Source of the DNA: Polysphondylium violaceum
Taxonomy: Eukaryota; Evosea; Eumycetozoa; Dictyosteliales; Dictyosteliaceae
Assembly: GCA_000277445.1 (NCBI GenBank)
Contig: AJWJ01000090.1
Span: 1-59,112, forward strand
Direction of reading: 5' to 3'
Length of the DNA: 59,112 nt
Numbering within the stretch: position 1 is the stretch's first letter; the number at the start of each line of letters is the position of its first letter. Positions 21,851-32,800 of the stretch are shown one piece after another. The notes beneath the pieces are model-generated. The model did not search any database and was not told the origin of the DNA. It saw only the letters and a list, made by a program, of their open reading frames with translations. The position numbers and the translations under genes were made by a program.

Positions 21851-22812
21851 CTATACTCTATTAAACTCTGTTGATTTGATTCTCCACAATACATTGTCGT
21901 ATTTCTCCAATGTCAAGAGCACATAATGACCAGTTCTTAAAGACCCAGGATTAACGATAAATGATTTACCAACCCGACCCATACCACTTGAATGATGTGT
22001 ATGACCATGAATATTTAAAAATATTGATTTATTCTATATAGGAGAGAGATGGATATTGTGTTAGGAGTCAGGGGAGGATATCATACACTTAATACATACA
22101 GATTCAAGGTAGGTATTTATGGATTTACTACCAGAGTAGATTGGATTCTTTGGATCTTCAACTTGATCAACAGTTGTACCCGAATTAAAAGGACCACTAT
22201 GACTCAACAATATGATTCTATCATCGTCTTTTACGTTTGTCGTTAATTGAGAGTGAGCCACCATTTGATCTAAATCTTTTTCGAGTTCAGATTCTTTTTG
22301 ATATGGATACCCGACCCAGTGGTTCTCGCCATTTCGTATTGATGGCAAACTACCACCAAGGCCAAGTATCACCAAACTGTCGTCTATTCTAATACTACTT
22401 TTATGTAAATTGGTCGAGTGGCTGGATAACTTGAGTGCATCGGTATCACCATTGATCAATAGTGTAGTTTTGGCATCATGATTGCCAGGCACGTACAATA
22501 CATTTGGATGAATGGCCTCTAAGGCTATCATTATCTTTTTCATTTCATCTTCGCATTCTCTAACCATGTCGTCGTTGTTGCAATTGTCTGGATTAAAATT
22601 ACATACATCGCCTGGACATATCACATAATCAATTCTATTGTAAAAATACGTATTTAATATCTGTCCATCGAATCAATATACATCATAGATCTTTACTTTT
22701 CATTTCTATCTCTAACTACTTGCGCCAAGGCATCAATGTTTTTATAGGATAAATGAATATCACTTGCAATCAATAACTTTATAGTTTTATTTGTACTGCT
22801 CTTGTCTGTCAT
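21851..22812 (-). CDS. Calcineurin-like metallophosphoesterase
   Basis: Three exons, 22812-22697, 22634-22100 and 22033-21851. The metal-binding motifs of the superfamily appear in order: ASDIH near residue 17, CPGDVCN (GDxx) near 45, VPGNHDAK (GNHD) near 84, LLSHSGP, and IHGHTHHSSG (GHxH) in the last exon. The protein is about 277 residues with no signal peptide or membrane segment, so it is probably a small soluble phosphodiesterase or phosphatase. The superfamily is broad and the substrate cannot be read. The C-terminal exon matches the end of single-domain bacterial and protist members (VNPGSLRTGHYVLLTL). It diverges from the POT1-like gene across 223 bp. Confidence 0.9.
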
Positions 22813-23035
22813 ATTGAATCAATTATTACTATACTCCTTGTTATATTACAATTACTATTACTATTACTTCCACACAACGATAAATGAGTGATCTTCTTCG
22901 AAGAAAATCAACAAATTAAAAAAATTATTTTTTATTTTTTATTTTTTTTTCGCAGATTTTAATTCTTTTCAAAGAGGGAACACGTTTGCAGAAGATAATT
23001 ATAGATGTCCATAGGATACCCTTGGTCACAGAGAA

Positions 23036-24791
23036 ATGTCGAAATTAACAGATTACAAATACAGAAAACTTGCAGATCTAGATACATCCATTTTAAATGA
23101 TTTCTATTGTTTTTGTATAAATAAGTCTGATGTGAGAAAAAAATGTATGATACAACAATGATGACAGACGACAATGGTTAGGCAGTCATATTAATACTTA
23201 CATAATGATACAATACAGCATCAGGTACATTTATAGCTATGTTGGTTGCAGATGGACCAAGTAAAGAAAAGTCGGCGATAAAGATCACATTGTTTTTTGA
23301 ATCATCAGACTTTATAGAAGCTATTCAGTTTGGAACGATTCTGAGATTTCAAAATATGAAGACTTCGCACAAGGAGGGCGGTATCATGGGTATAGGTGAG
23401 CTTGAGCGTGGTAAATATAATTTTCATTGTTTGGTAATCAATCAAGAAACAGGTGAACGTTTATCAAAGACACCCAACTACTCGTGGACGAAAAAAGATG
23501 CAGAGATTGTAGAGGAAATGAAGGCTTTGTGGACAGAGGGCGGGGTAAAAGAGTTTTGGTCCACTCCCTCAAACAACAATCCTCGTATTGGGGCTACACC
23601 CGATCCCAACAGACCCATTCCCATTAAAACTACTTTTGTAAAGATTGGTGATATAAACAAATCCATGAACTTTGTCAGTATTCTCGTCAGACTTTTGGAC
23701 AAGTCGTCCAATGTCGGGCCCACAGGAAAGAGAGCAACTCTCAAACTGTGGGATGGAACAGGTGAGGGATATACACACGGATTCGACGGCACCACCTCGT
23801 CCTCTACATTGGGTTCATTCATTTATGCAAACACATGGGATCAAGATCTAATCAACCTTTTCGATGAAATGAATATAGACGCATGGTTTGCTGCAACAGG
23901 TGTTAAAGTTAATAGTTTTAGAGAGGTATTGGAACTAAAGTTTTTTAAAACTACCAAAGTCATTCCCCTCTCTGATGAAGATCCTCTCGTATTAAGTGCT
24001 CTCAGAAATTATAAAATTAGAGTCGAAGGTGACGCAACAAATCCATTTACTGATAAAAGTAATAATAATAACAACAATATAAATAACAATAGTACTATAA
24101 CTAAAGATGATGAACAAGTCGTTGAAAGTTGGGAATTGCCAGACAATAGATTAACAGGTAAACATTACACAACTATATTTCTCTTCTCAACCCTCTCTGT
24201 CTCTCTAACACATTTAATTATTTCTTATAGAAACTGCCTATCCACATATACCGACGATTAAAATCATTGATATACTAAATTCAGATAAAGTACCAATGAA
24301 ATTTAAAATAGCAGTTAGATTAGTAAACCATATACCATCAGTGATTCAACAATTTACAAGAATTAGATGTAGATCATGTAAACATATCTCAACCCATATA
24401 ACATCAAACTTTACATTTTGTTTAAATTGTCAATCTGATGAAACTGAATATGTTTTTTATTTTAAAACTATATTAAGAGATCAAACTGGTCAAATTCCTG
24501 TTATATTTTATGAACACACTGTAAGCATTAGTCTATTCTATTTACTATTATCTCTATAAAAAAAATACTAATATCCTTTTTTAATTGATATAGAATGCAT
24601 TTTTTAATTTAATTCCAGATGATCTTTTTAGAAATAAAGAGAAATTGGCACATATCGAAAACAAGATCAAATTATTAAAAAAACCAGATATGTTATTTGA
24701 ATGTTGTATAATGTCCTACTATCAAGCCGACAAAGAAAGAACTCCTGAAAATGTTTTATATCAAATTTTCGATACAAAATTAATAGTTTAA
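23036..24791 (+). CDS. pot1: Protection of telomeres protein 1 (POT1) homologue
   Basis: Proposed exons are 23036-23144, 23219-24157, 24231-24520 and 24594-24791, giving 511 residues. POT1 binds the single-stranded G-rich telomere overhang through OB folds. The first OB fold starts YKYRKLADLDTSILNDFYCF and includes GTILRFQNMK, comparable with the IVRFHRLK strand of human POT1. The second has ATLKLWDGTGEGYTHG, matching the LLKVWDGT core. After an Asn-rich linker, the C-terminal part holds CRSC (396, 399) and CLNC (413, 416), a four-Cys zinc site as in the human OB3. Only 13 residues separate the pairs, so there is no room for the resolvase-like insertion of animal POT1. The first junction is the least certain: several AGs compete near 23219-23236. 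Confidence 0.75.
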
Positions 24792-25011
24792 ATAAAGAAA
24801 TATAGTATATAAATCAATATATAAAGCTTTATTTAACTATAATTCTTGATCATAACCATTTTTGAATGAAATAGATTTCCTAAAGCTAGGAAAATAAGAT
24901 TCAACTGAAAAGAAGACATAATGACTACTTTTGTTGTTGTTTAGAAATGATACAATTTATTTAGAAGATTATTAATATTACTACGGGATGATTATTATAT
25001 AATGTGAAGGT

Positions 25012-27153
25012 TTATTTCTTAAATAAACCAACACTCGAGGATTTCTTTGTTTTGCCAAGAGTTAGACCCCCAAGTAGTTTGTTTAGGGTCGAGTAGATTT
25101 CTTTGAATTTTGGTCTCTTTTTGGCTTTGTCGCTCCAGCATGCTTTGATCATTTTTGCATATTCGGTGGGACAATCGGCAGGGATTACTGGTCTTTCACC
25201 CTTGCACACCATCACGGGGATGGACCAACTATTGACGCCATCGTATGGATCGGCTCTACAATAGATTTCCCACAACACAATGCCAAACGAGTAGACATCG
25301 CAAGACTCTGTGTATGGTTCATTTCTAAATACTTCGGGTGCCATCCAACAACTGGTGCCAAGATTAAGTGTCATTTGTTTGGAGAGATCAATAGCTCTAC
25401 TCGTGCCAAAATCAATAACCTTTGCTCTGAGATCATCGGTGATCAATACATTTCCACTCTTTAAATCTCTGTGAATGACACCGAGCGAATGGAGATATTT
25501 CATGGCGTGTGCCACATCGACTGCAATAGAAAGCTGTTGGGCATAGGATAATGCAACGTCTTTGTTTAACAATACATCTCGAAGACATCCTCCTTTCACC
25601 ATCTCGCTGATATGGAATAAATATTTTGGATTCTCTTTGTTGGCTCCATAAAATGTAGTAAAACATTCATGATCTAATAAACTATAGGTCGTCATTAGTA
25701 TCCATATGTCTGTCTTTGTTCATGTATTAAAAGAAAACACTTACCTCATTATACTAACTTCTCTATTAAATTCTTCAATGCTAAAACAAAAGTTATCTGT
25801 ACTATAGACTTTAATTGCCACATCTCTACCTTTATATTTACCTCGATAGACTTTACCCGAGGCACCTGCAGCCATCAACTCTCCAAATTCAACTTCATCC
25901 TTTTTAATTTCATTATATACATTCATCTTTTTCTCTAAAACATCACTTAAAATCTCATCAAATGATTGATTCTTTAACAACTCTGGTAAAGTTTTACCTT
26001 GAATCTTTGGTACATATTTTTCAACTTGGAGTTCAGATATTAGTATTGATACACTCTGATCGATATCACTCTGATAATAGAGTACTTACTGGGAGGCAAT
26101 AGATCATTTGCAGATATATTTAATTTTGATGGAGATAATACAGATGTTGAGGTAGAGGTTGTTGATGGCGATGGTGATGGTGATAAACTATTGGTGCTAC
26201 GAGAAATAGTTGGAGAAGCATTTGGTGTTGTAGTTTGTGAAGATGATTGAATCTGAAGTTTTTGAAGATTGTGTTGTTGTTCGATGATTTGTTGTTGTAG
26301 TTTTTGTTGTTCCATTTGCTGTTGTAATTGTTGTTGAAGCTGCAACTGTTGTTCTTGGAGTTGCTGAAGGGCCTTTTGTTGCTCCAACAGTATTTGATTC
26401 TGTTGTATGTCTGTGCTAGTGGGTTGATGTGGCTGCACTGGTAGCACACCGGGAGGTATGTCACCAGACACTCTATCGGGTGTATTGTTGACTACATAGA
26501 TAATATTTGTAGTGGGTGTGGATGTTGATGTTGGTACTTGTATCTCTGTATTACCAATAGTGATGCTATTTCTATTCAATCCCAACGGTTGTGTTAATAC
26601 AATAGGTGGTGTAGAGTTGTTTGAGTTTGACAATGCTATAGAAACTGGTGACGATGCCGATGTTGTTACTGATGCTGTTGCTGCTACTGTTGTTGTTGTT
26701 GGTGATGGTGGTGATGGTCTAGAGTTTTTAGGCAACTTGTCACACGAATCACAAACAAAACTACCTCCTACATAAAAGAATCCACCTTTAATCTCTTGTA
26801 CACACTAGTAATAATGATTAATATTAATATCGTGATGTCATATCCAACTACACTCACTATCTGTGTTGACAACTTACAGTTACACATGTAAAACATGCAG
26901 AATGAAACATCTTTCCTCTGGCATTGACAACGGTTGTTTGGATGGGTAATGAACATTTATCACATATTTTAGCATAGAGCTTTGTTTCGCAAGGATCACA
27001 ATACAATTTCCCATCCTTAAAGAAAAAACTATCTAAATTTAATCCACAGCTCGAACAGATAAAACAGTCTTCATGAAACACTCTTCCATTGGCTCTAACT
27101 CTTGAGCTTTTTATAGCATTGCTACAAACTGCACAATTATCTGGTGTGCTCAT
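25012..27153 (-). CDS. LIM-domain protein kinase of the TKL group
   Basis: Four exons, 27153-26878, 26804-26090, 26024-25745 and 25681-25012, encode 646 residues. Two LIM zinc fingers come first: LIM1 from Cys 7/10 and LIM2 with Cys 64, 67, His 84, Cys 87, 90, 93, 110 and 113. An intron falls inside LIM2. A Ser/Thr/Pro-rich linker and a Gln-rich coiled coil (about 225-285) lead to the kinase. The kinase domain has AAGASGKVYRG (382-392; Ala replaces the first Gly of the loop), VAIKVY with Lys 402, HRDLKSGN (Asp 496), DFGTSR (514) and WMAPEVF. HRDLKSxN and GTxxWMAPE place it in the tyrosine-kinase-like group, abundant in Dictyostelium. LIM plus kinase resembles animal LIMK, but no PDZ domain is present. 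Catalysis looks intact. Confidence 0.93.
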
Positions 27154-28003
27154 TGTGTGTGTGTGTATGAGTGTGTTAAATTACAATTATAATATATGCA
27201 AACTAAAATAAACAAAGATGGCGATGATGATTATGATTATTATAATAATTTGTAGAAATATATCTTAAAAAAAAGAGTAAAAAAAAAAGAGCACTAGATT
27301 TTCTTTTTTTTTTTTTTTTTTTACGAAAATATTCACACAAATCAATAGTTATTTGTGTGGGTGTAAAATCTAGATATAATGAATTAAATTAATTATAATT
27401 CAATATTAAATATATATGATATATGTGTGTGATAAAAATAAAACAATAAATTGTGTGGCGATATGATTTGGGGGGCAAAAACTCTCTTTTTTATTTTTTT
27501 TTTATTTTATTTTTTTTATTTTTTTTGATCACACAGCAAACACTGTTTTAGAAAATACCCCCCACATGGTGGTAAATGGCCCAATCATAAAAAAAAAATA
27601 TCCTCAGATAAAAGTAACGTTAATGAAAATCATCGAATATTGAATCTTTGCAAAGATTAAAAATAGATTCTTATCTAATCACACAATCACAATGGAAAAT
27701 CTATTTCACCCCCGCTCACCCACCTTCCCTCTTTAATTAATTCATGCTTAAATTCCTCAAATGTAATTTTTTGTGTTTTGTGAAAATATGAATTGGTGTT
27801 GAGTTAAAAAAAAAAGATGATCAAGAGTAATTGTTTATTTATGCTGACTGAGGGACAAAGGGAGCTAGTGTGTCGTGTAAAAGGTTTAAATCAATTCCTT
27901 CCATTATCTTCATTACACACGCTCGCCACCACACCATTGTTTTTGTACAAAAACTAAAGATCTCTTTTTTCATCTTTTCATTTTTAATTTTTAAATAAAC
28001 TAT
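27154..28003. other. Intergenic region upstream of the LIM-kinase
   Basis: About 850 bp of AT-rich DNA with a T run near 27304-27322 and mixed A/T tracts. It separates the LIM-kinase start from the STRAP stop on the same strand. No gene recognised. Confidence 0.5.
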
Positions 28004-29569
28004 CTACACCCAAATTCTAATCGTACCATCAACAGATCTAAGATAATAAGAGTAAACACATATGGTGTTAGTTGGGGGTTGTTTGTTAATAACGACGACA
28101 ACAACAATAAATAAAATTATAAATAATAAATAATAATTACCCTGAGGCAAAAGAAGAACCATCTGGAGAAAAGCGACAAGAGTTTACAGGTCCATGATGA
28201 CCCTTATTTACTTCGATTTCATTTCCTGTATTAAAGTCGTATACGTGTACCCAAAAATCACTTCCACCTGCTATAAATTTAGAATTATCTGGATGAAGAG
28301 AAGCACAATTGACCTCAAATGGTAAAGAATAAACTTTGAGTGGATAAAATCTAAATGTGTTGGTGATTATTATTATTATTATTATTATTAATTAGTAACC
28401 ATTGTCTTTCTTTATCACTACCATAACAACAACACATACGATGAAGCATCCCAAAAAGTGACTTCATTTCCTGCAGTTGTAACTAAATATTTTCTATCTC
28501 TACTAAATTCCATACTTGATATGGGAGATTTTGCGCATAAAGAGACTTGAGTTCCACTACGCAAATCCCATATTCTTATAACTTCATCAGCGCCACCACT
28601 GAGGACTATATCATCATTAAAAACACTCCAGGTGGCACATTTTATTGTATTTTGATGCCCTGAAATTTGAAACAAAGGGTCGGTAGGTCTTTCTAAATCG
28701 AAAATTCTAAGTATTTTTTCATGACCTCCTGTTACTATTCTACTATTATTCTATAATATTATTTATATTAATAAAACCATGATCATTCATATATACTAAT
28801 GTGATCACATTAGTATATACACTCACATAATCCAAATTCATAGTAGCAATATTAATAGTTTACATTTGAAAAATCTGCTGTCTTTACAATTGATTGATGT
28901 TCTATTGAAACTATTTCACCACCATTTAATGTATCCCATAATTTTCTAAACATTGTATAATAGAATAGATTGAATTAATATCATATGTCGATCTATAATC
29001 TGTGTATATCCAGTTTATCACATCCACATGCTATTTGTTGCTTGTTTTTGAATATTTACACAGTATAATCTGCTGATGCAGTTAAGGCTTGTGAAGCCGT
29101 TGAATTAAATCTTGATGACCAAACAGCTCCTTTATGTCCTTCAAATGTACCAATCCAATCGCCATTGGTACCATCTCTAAGCATTGGTTTACCATCTATT
29201 ATTATCATTATCATTATTGTAGTTATTATTGTTATTAACCTAATGTTAATATACATATTTCTTTATCTAACTGTATCATATGAGAGTCGATCGTCATTCT
29301 CCCTTTATGTATATTATTTTAAATTCATATTTTTTGAAATAAATATACAGGGAAAACAATAAATGAGTCTCTGTATGTCCAATTCTTTCTCGAGATAATA
29401 ATAATAATAAGAGTAATAATGGATATCAACTATTATTATTATTAAACCCTTTCTTTCTCTATATACCTAAACAAGCAGAAACTATAAAACATCCATCAGA
29501 TCCAAGATTACTATAAGATAAATCAGAAACTGGCCTACTGTGACCACTACAAATCAATGGTTGTCTCAT
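28004..29569 (-). CDS. strap: STRAP-like WD40 protein
   Basis: Six exons, 29569-29467, 29195-29060, 28945-28864, 28750-28440, 28350-28141 and 28037-28004, join in frame to 291 residues. Similarity to human STRAP/UNRIP is strong from the first residues ([14 protein letters not shown]) through [41 protein letters not shown] and [18 protein letters not shown] joins the SMN complex for snRNP assembly and also regulates translation and signalling (family knowledge). Six to seven WD repeats can be counted. The protein ends directly after the last WD blade ([10 protein letters not shown]), so it lacks the roughly 30-50-residue tail of animal STRAP. Introns are numerous for this window, and the 113-nt third intron contains a long palindrome. 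Confidence 0.9.
28790..28819. repeat. 30-bp perfect palindrome in an intron
   Basis: A perfect inverted repeat centred on TGATCA, with 15-base halves and no spacer, inside the third intron of the STRAP-like gene. As RNA it would make a tight hairpin; as DNA it could cruciform or bind a dimeric factor. Confidence 0.85.
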
Positions 29570-29873
29570 TTAAACGACAAATATATATATATGATAAAAA
29601 TAAAAATAATAAAACAAATAAAAAAATCGAAAAAAAATTAGAACTCGACTCACAAAAAATTCAAAAAATTCAAAAAAAATTCAAAAAAAAAATATGGAAG
29701 CAATGAGTGAAATTCCAATAATCGTCAACATCCTATTTGGACAAATATTATCTAATAAAAGGAAATAGAAAATCCAAATATTATTATAGTGTACTCTATT
29801 TATATTTATTGATTATAGATAATTATTATTATTGTATTTTTTAAAAAAGGAAAGGAATTATTATTATTACTAT
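29570..29873. other. Spacer between STRAP and RME-8 genes
   Basis: 304 bp of very AT-rich DNA with repeated TTCAAAAAA-type tracts near 29650-29690. It lies upstream of STRAP and downstream of RME-8. Nothing else seen. Confidence 0.5.
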
Positions 29874-32800
29874 TTAAAGTAAAGGTGGTGGTTCATCACT
29901 TTTACCATAGGTTGAGCTATTGAATGCGGTGCTGGTCAAAAGGCCAACGGCATTGGAGGAGGTGCCGCCAGTGAGGAGACCCACGGCGTTTTGGGCAGGA
30001 CCGGTGATAAAGAGATCGTGGCTTTGCGAGGAATAAGAGTGCCAGATTTCAGATTTGTCGAGGATGGCTGTGATGGTGGGGCCGTGGAGGGCGTCGGTTT
30101 CCATTTGTTTGAGATAGTTTACAATGATGGCTTGGGTCGAGGGCGAGACGCCTTTGCCTCTCTCGAGGAGACGAAGAGAAGTGTTTACAAAATCTGAACG
30201 GGGGGCCTGTTCGACAAGACAAGTCTTTTCGCAACGATTCAATGTGAGCAACTTGGTGATGCATTCGGCAGTGAGTGCGAGGTTTTCGTTGGGCATAGCG
30301 AGTAATCTGGTGACGTGGGTCCAAAGATTACCAACTTTGGAGAGATGGTCCACACATACTTGACTCTCTGACATGGAGTGAAGGATATTTACAATAAGAT
30401 TACGGATCTGAGAGGCAGAGTGGCCAAGAAGTGGGAGGATTTTCTCAATGTAGCCGGTCGAGGGCAATTGGTCAGAGACGACATTGTGGTGCTGGAAGAG
30501 CGAGATGATGGCGAGCGAGAGTGGTTGGATCTTGGGGTCGATGGCGCCGCCGGGGAGCTCGACAGAGGCGTAACGGAGGAGATTGTCAAAGACCTCCAAA
30601 AGGAATTTACGGGGATTTCTGAGGGACCAGCCGGGTTGCTTCAAAAACAATGATATATAGACACCGCCAATGATAAGCTCGTCGCCGCCCACACCGTAGG
30701 TGATGGTAAAGTCTTCGCTTGGTAATTTCCATTGCACATTCAATGTATTGTTGCTCACCATGAGGCCGTGGTATTGTTTCTCGAGAGTTGCGAGGGTCTC
30801 TTTGAGTTGGGCACGGGTGTTGTTGTTCCAGATCAACTCAGGATTCTCGTGTTGGGCGTCAAAGACCATGACGGTTTGTTGAGGATCTTCGCTCATAGTC
30901 GAGTTGAATACGGGTGGAATAAATTTAGAGATGAGGAGCACGACCTTGGGTCCGTGGACCTTGTCAATGATCATTCTGCCCATGACACCTACACTCTTTG
31001 TACGATTTTCAAGAGTGATTTGGTTGTTGCCAAAGATGTCCAACAGATAGAGAATACCACCATAGTTGATGGTGTCCATGACGTGGTGGGGCAGGGCGAC
31101 AAGGTTGTGGTGTACCTTGAGCAACACATCGAGGGTGGCGGGATTGGGACGGGTGTAGAGTTGCAACATGTATGGCAACAATGAGCCAGAGGTCTCTTGA
31201 CTGCACACTGCGATATGGTTGATGCACTCCATGTTGGATGAGACAAACAAGAGGGTCTCCAAGACCAAACGTTGGATACGGACATTGTCCACGTGTGTGA
31301 GGAAGCTAAACAAGAGACGCATACGGTTGTTACCATTAAAGTTGACTGGTGAGACCTTACCGTGTTGTACAGTGTTTCTCCAGGCCTCGAGACAAGAGGC
31401 CACACGAACAAGATATTGATCATATTGTTTGGGGTCGGGGTTCTTGACGGGGACCTCGTGAGTGGCCTTTTCTTTTTGCAAGTATTCAGCTAAATGCACA
31501 AACAACTCAGAGATGGTGGTGGTGGCGTTGGTTGGGGCTGTGGGGCCGGCATTATAGACACGGAGATAGTAGCCACCGACCTTGAGTTCGTGGGAAAGGG
31601 ATTTGTAGACAAAGTCTGTGGTGAATGGTTTGATTGAGGTGGGGTTCAAGTTGATGTCGTCCAATCTCTTGTTGAGGAAATCCATGAGGTCGTCACGGGT
31701 TTGATTGTTCCAAATGAATGCGGCAGTTTCGTGTTTGGTATTTAATTCAGTGAGCAATTTGTGATAGTGTTTGCTTGGGGCACTGCCAATGGGGATCTTT
31801 AATCGAATGACAATGTGTGGTGTCAAGAATGCAGTGATAGTTTGTCTCACCATCTTGTTGGACTCGGTATCGACCTTTTCGGCAAACTCTTTTTCCAATT
31901 TCTTTTTGTAAGCTTCATTGTTGGCATTGGCGTTGGCAGATGCTTGTGGAGGACTATTGTTGCCGGCAACTTGTTGAGGATTCAAGTTGGTGTTGATCTT
32001 GGGTGGCAAAGCAATTTGGTTGGATGAAGCTGGTTGAGAGAGTGGGGTGGTTGGAGTGCTGTAAGAGGTTGGTTGAGGAGTTGGTGTTGGGGTGGATGGG
32101 GCACCTGCAGCGTTGGATGGAATCGACGAGGCAGAGGAAGACAATGGATTCTCTGGAGCTGGAGTAGCGTTTGGAATTGGGGCTGCAGGGCCAGTCAAAG
32201 TCAATTGATTTGGATCGGCAACGGGAACTGCGATTGGACCGGTTGGGACGACAACGGCTGGTGCTGGCTTCTTGGGGGCTTCAGCAGGCTTATCAGAGGG
32301 CTCGACATAGCCTTCGATATCTTCCTCACTCATGATGCCACCAAGTCTTCTCAGAGCCTTCATGGCCATCTTGGCGTGGAGATTGGAAATCATAATTCTA
32401 TTGGACTCGAGGTTGACTTGAACACCGCTGTTGACAAGAGTGTGGTCATAGCCAAACAACAATCTCATCAAATGGTAAATACAACCAGCCTTGACCATAG
32501 ACTCTTGGAGTTCATCGTCTTGTCTAGAGATTTGATAGATGGCTTCGAGGGCATAGGTGACAATATGTGGATGGCTGTAAGAGAGATAGAGACACTTGCA
32601 AATGTTTTCACTGATCTTGAGGGAATCGTTGTGGGCAAAGAGTTGTTTACGTGAGCCTGGGAATTTAGCCATAACACCAATGGTTCTCAAAAGTGATGCA
32701 GCAACCTCACCTGGAATATCGGCCGAGTCTGAGGAATGATCGTTGATATTGAATTTAGAGGTTGGAATGGTAATCAATGCGCCCGATGGAGCAGATGGCG

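Noticed and set aside
32034-32654. 206-codon plus-strand frame opposite RME-8
   Set aside because: Antisense shadow of the long RME-8 exon, which has a complete family match.
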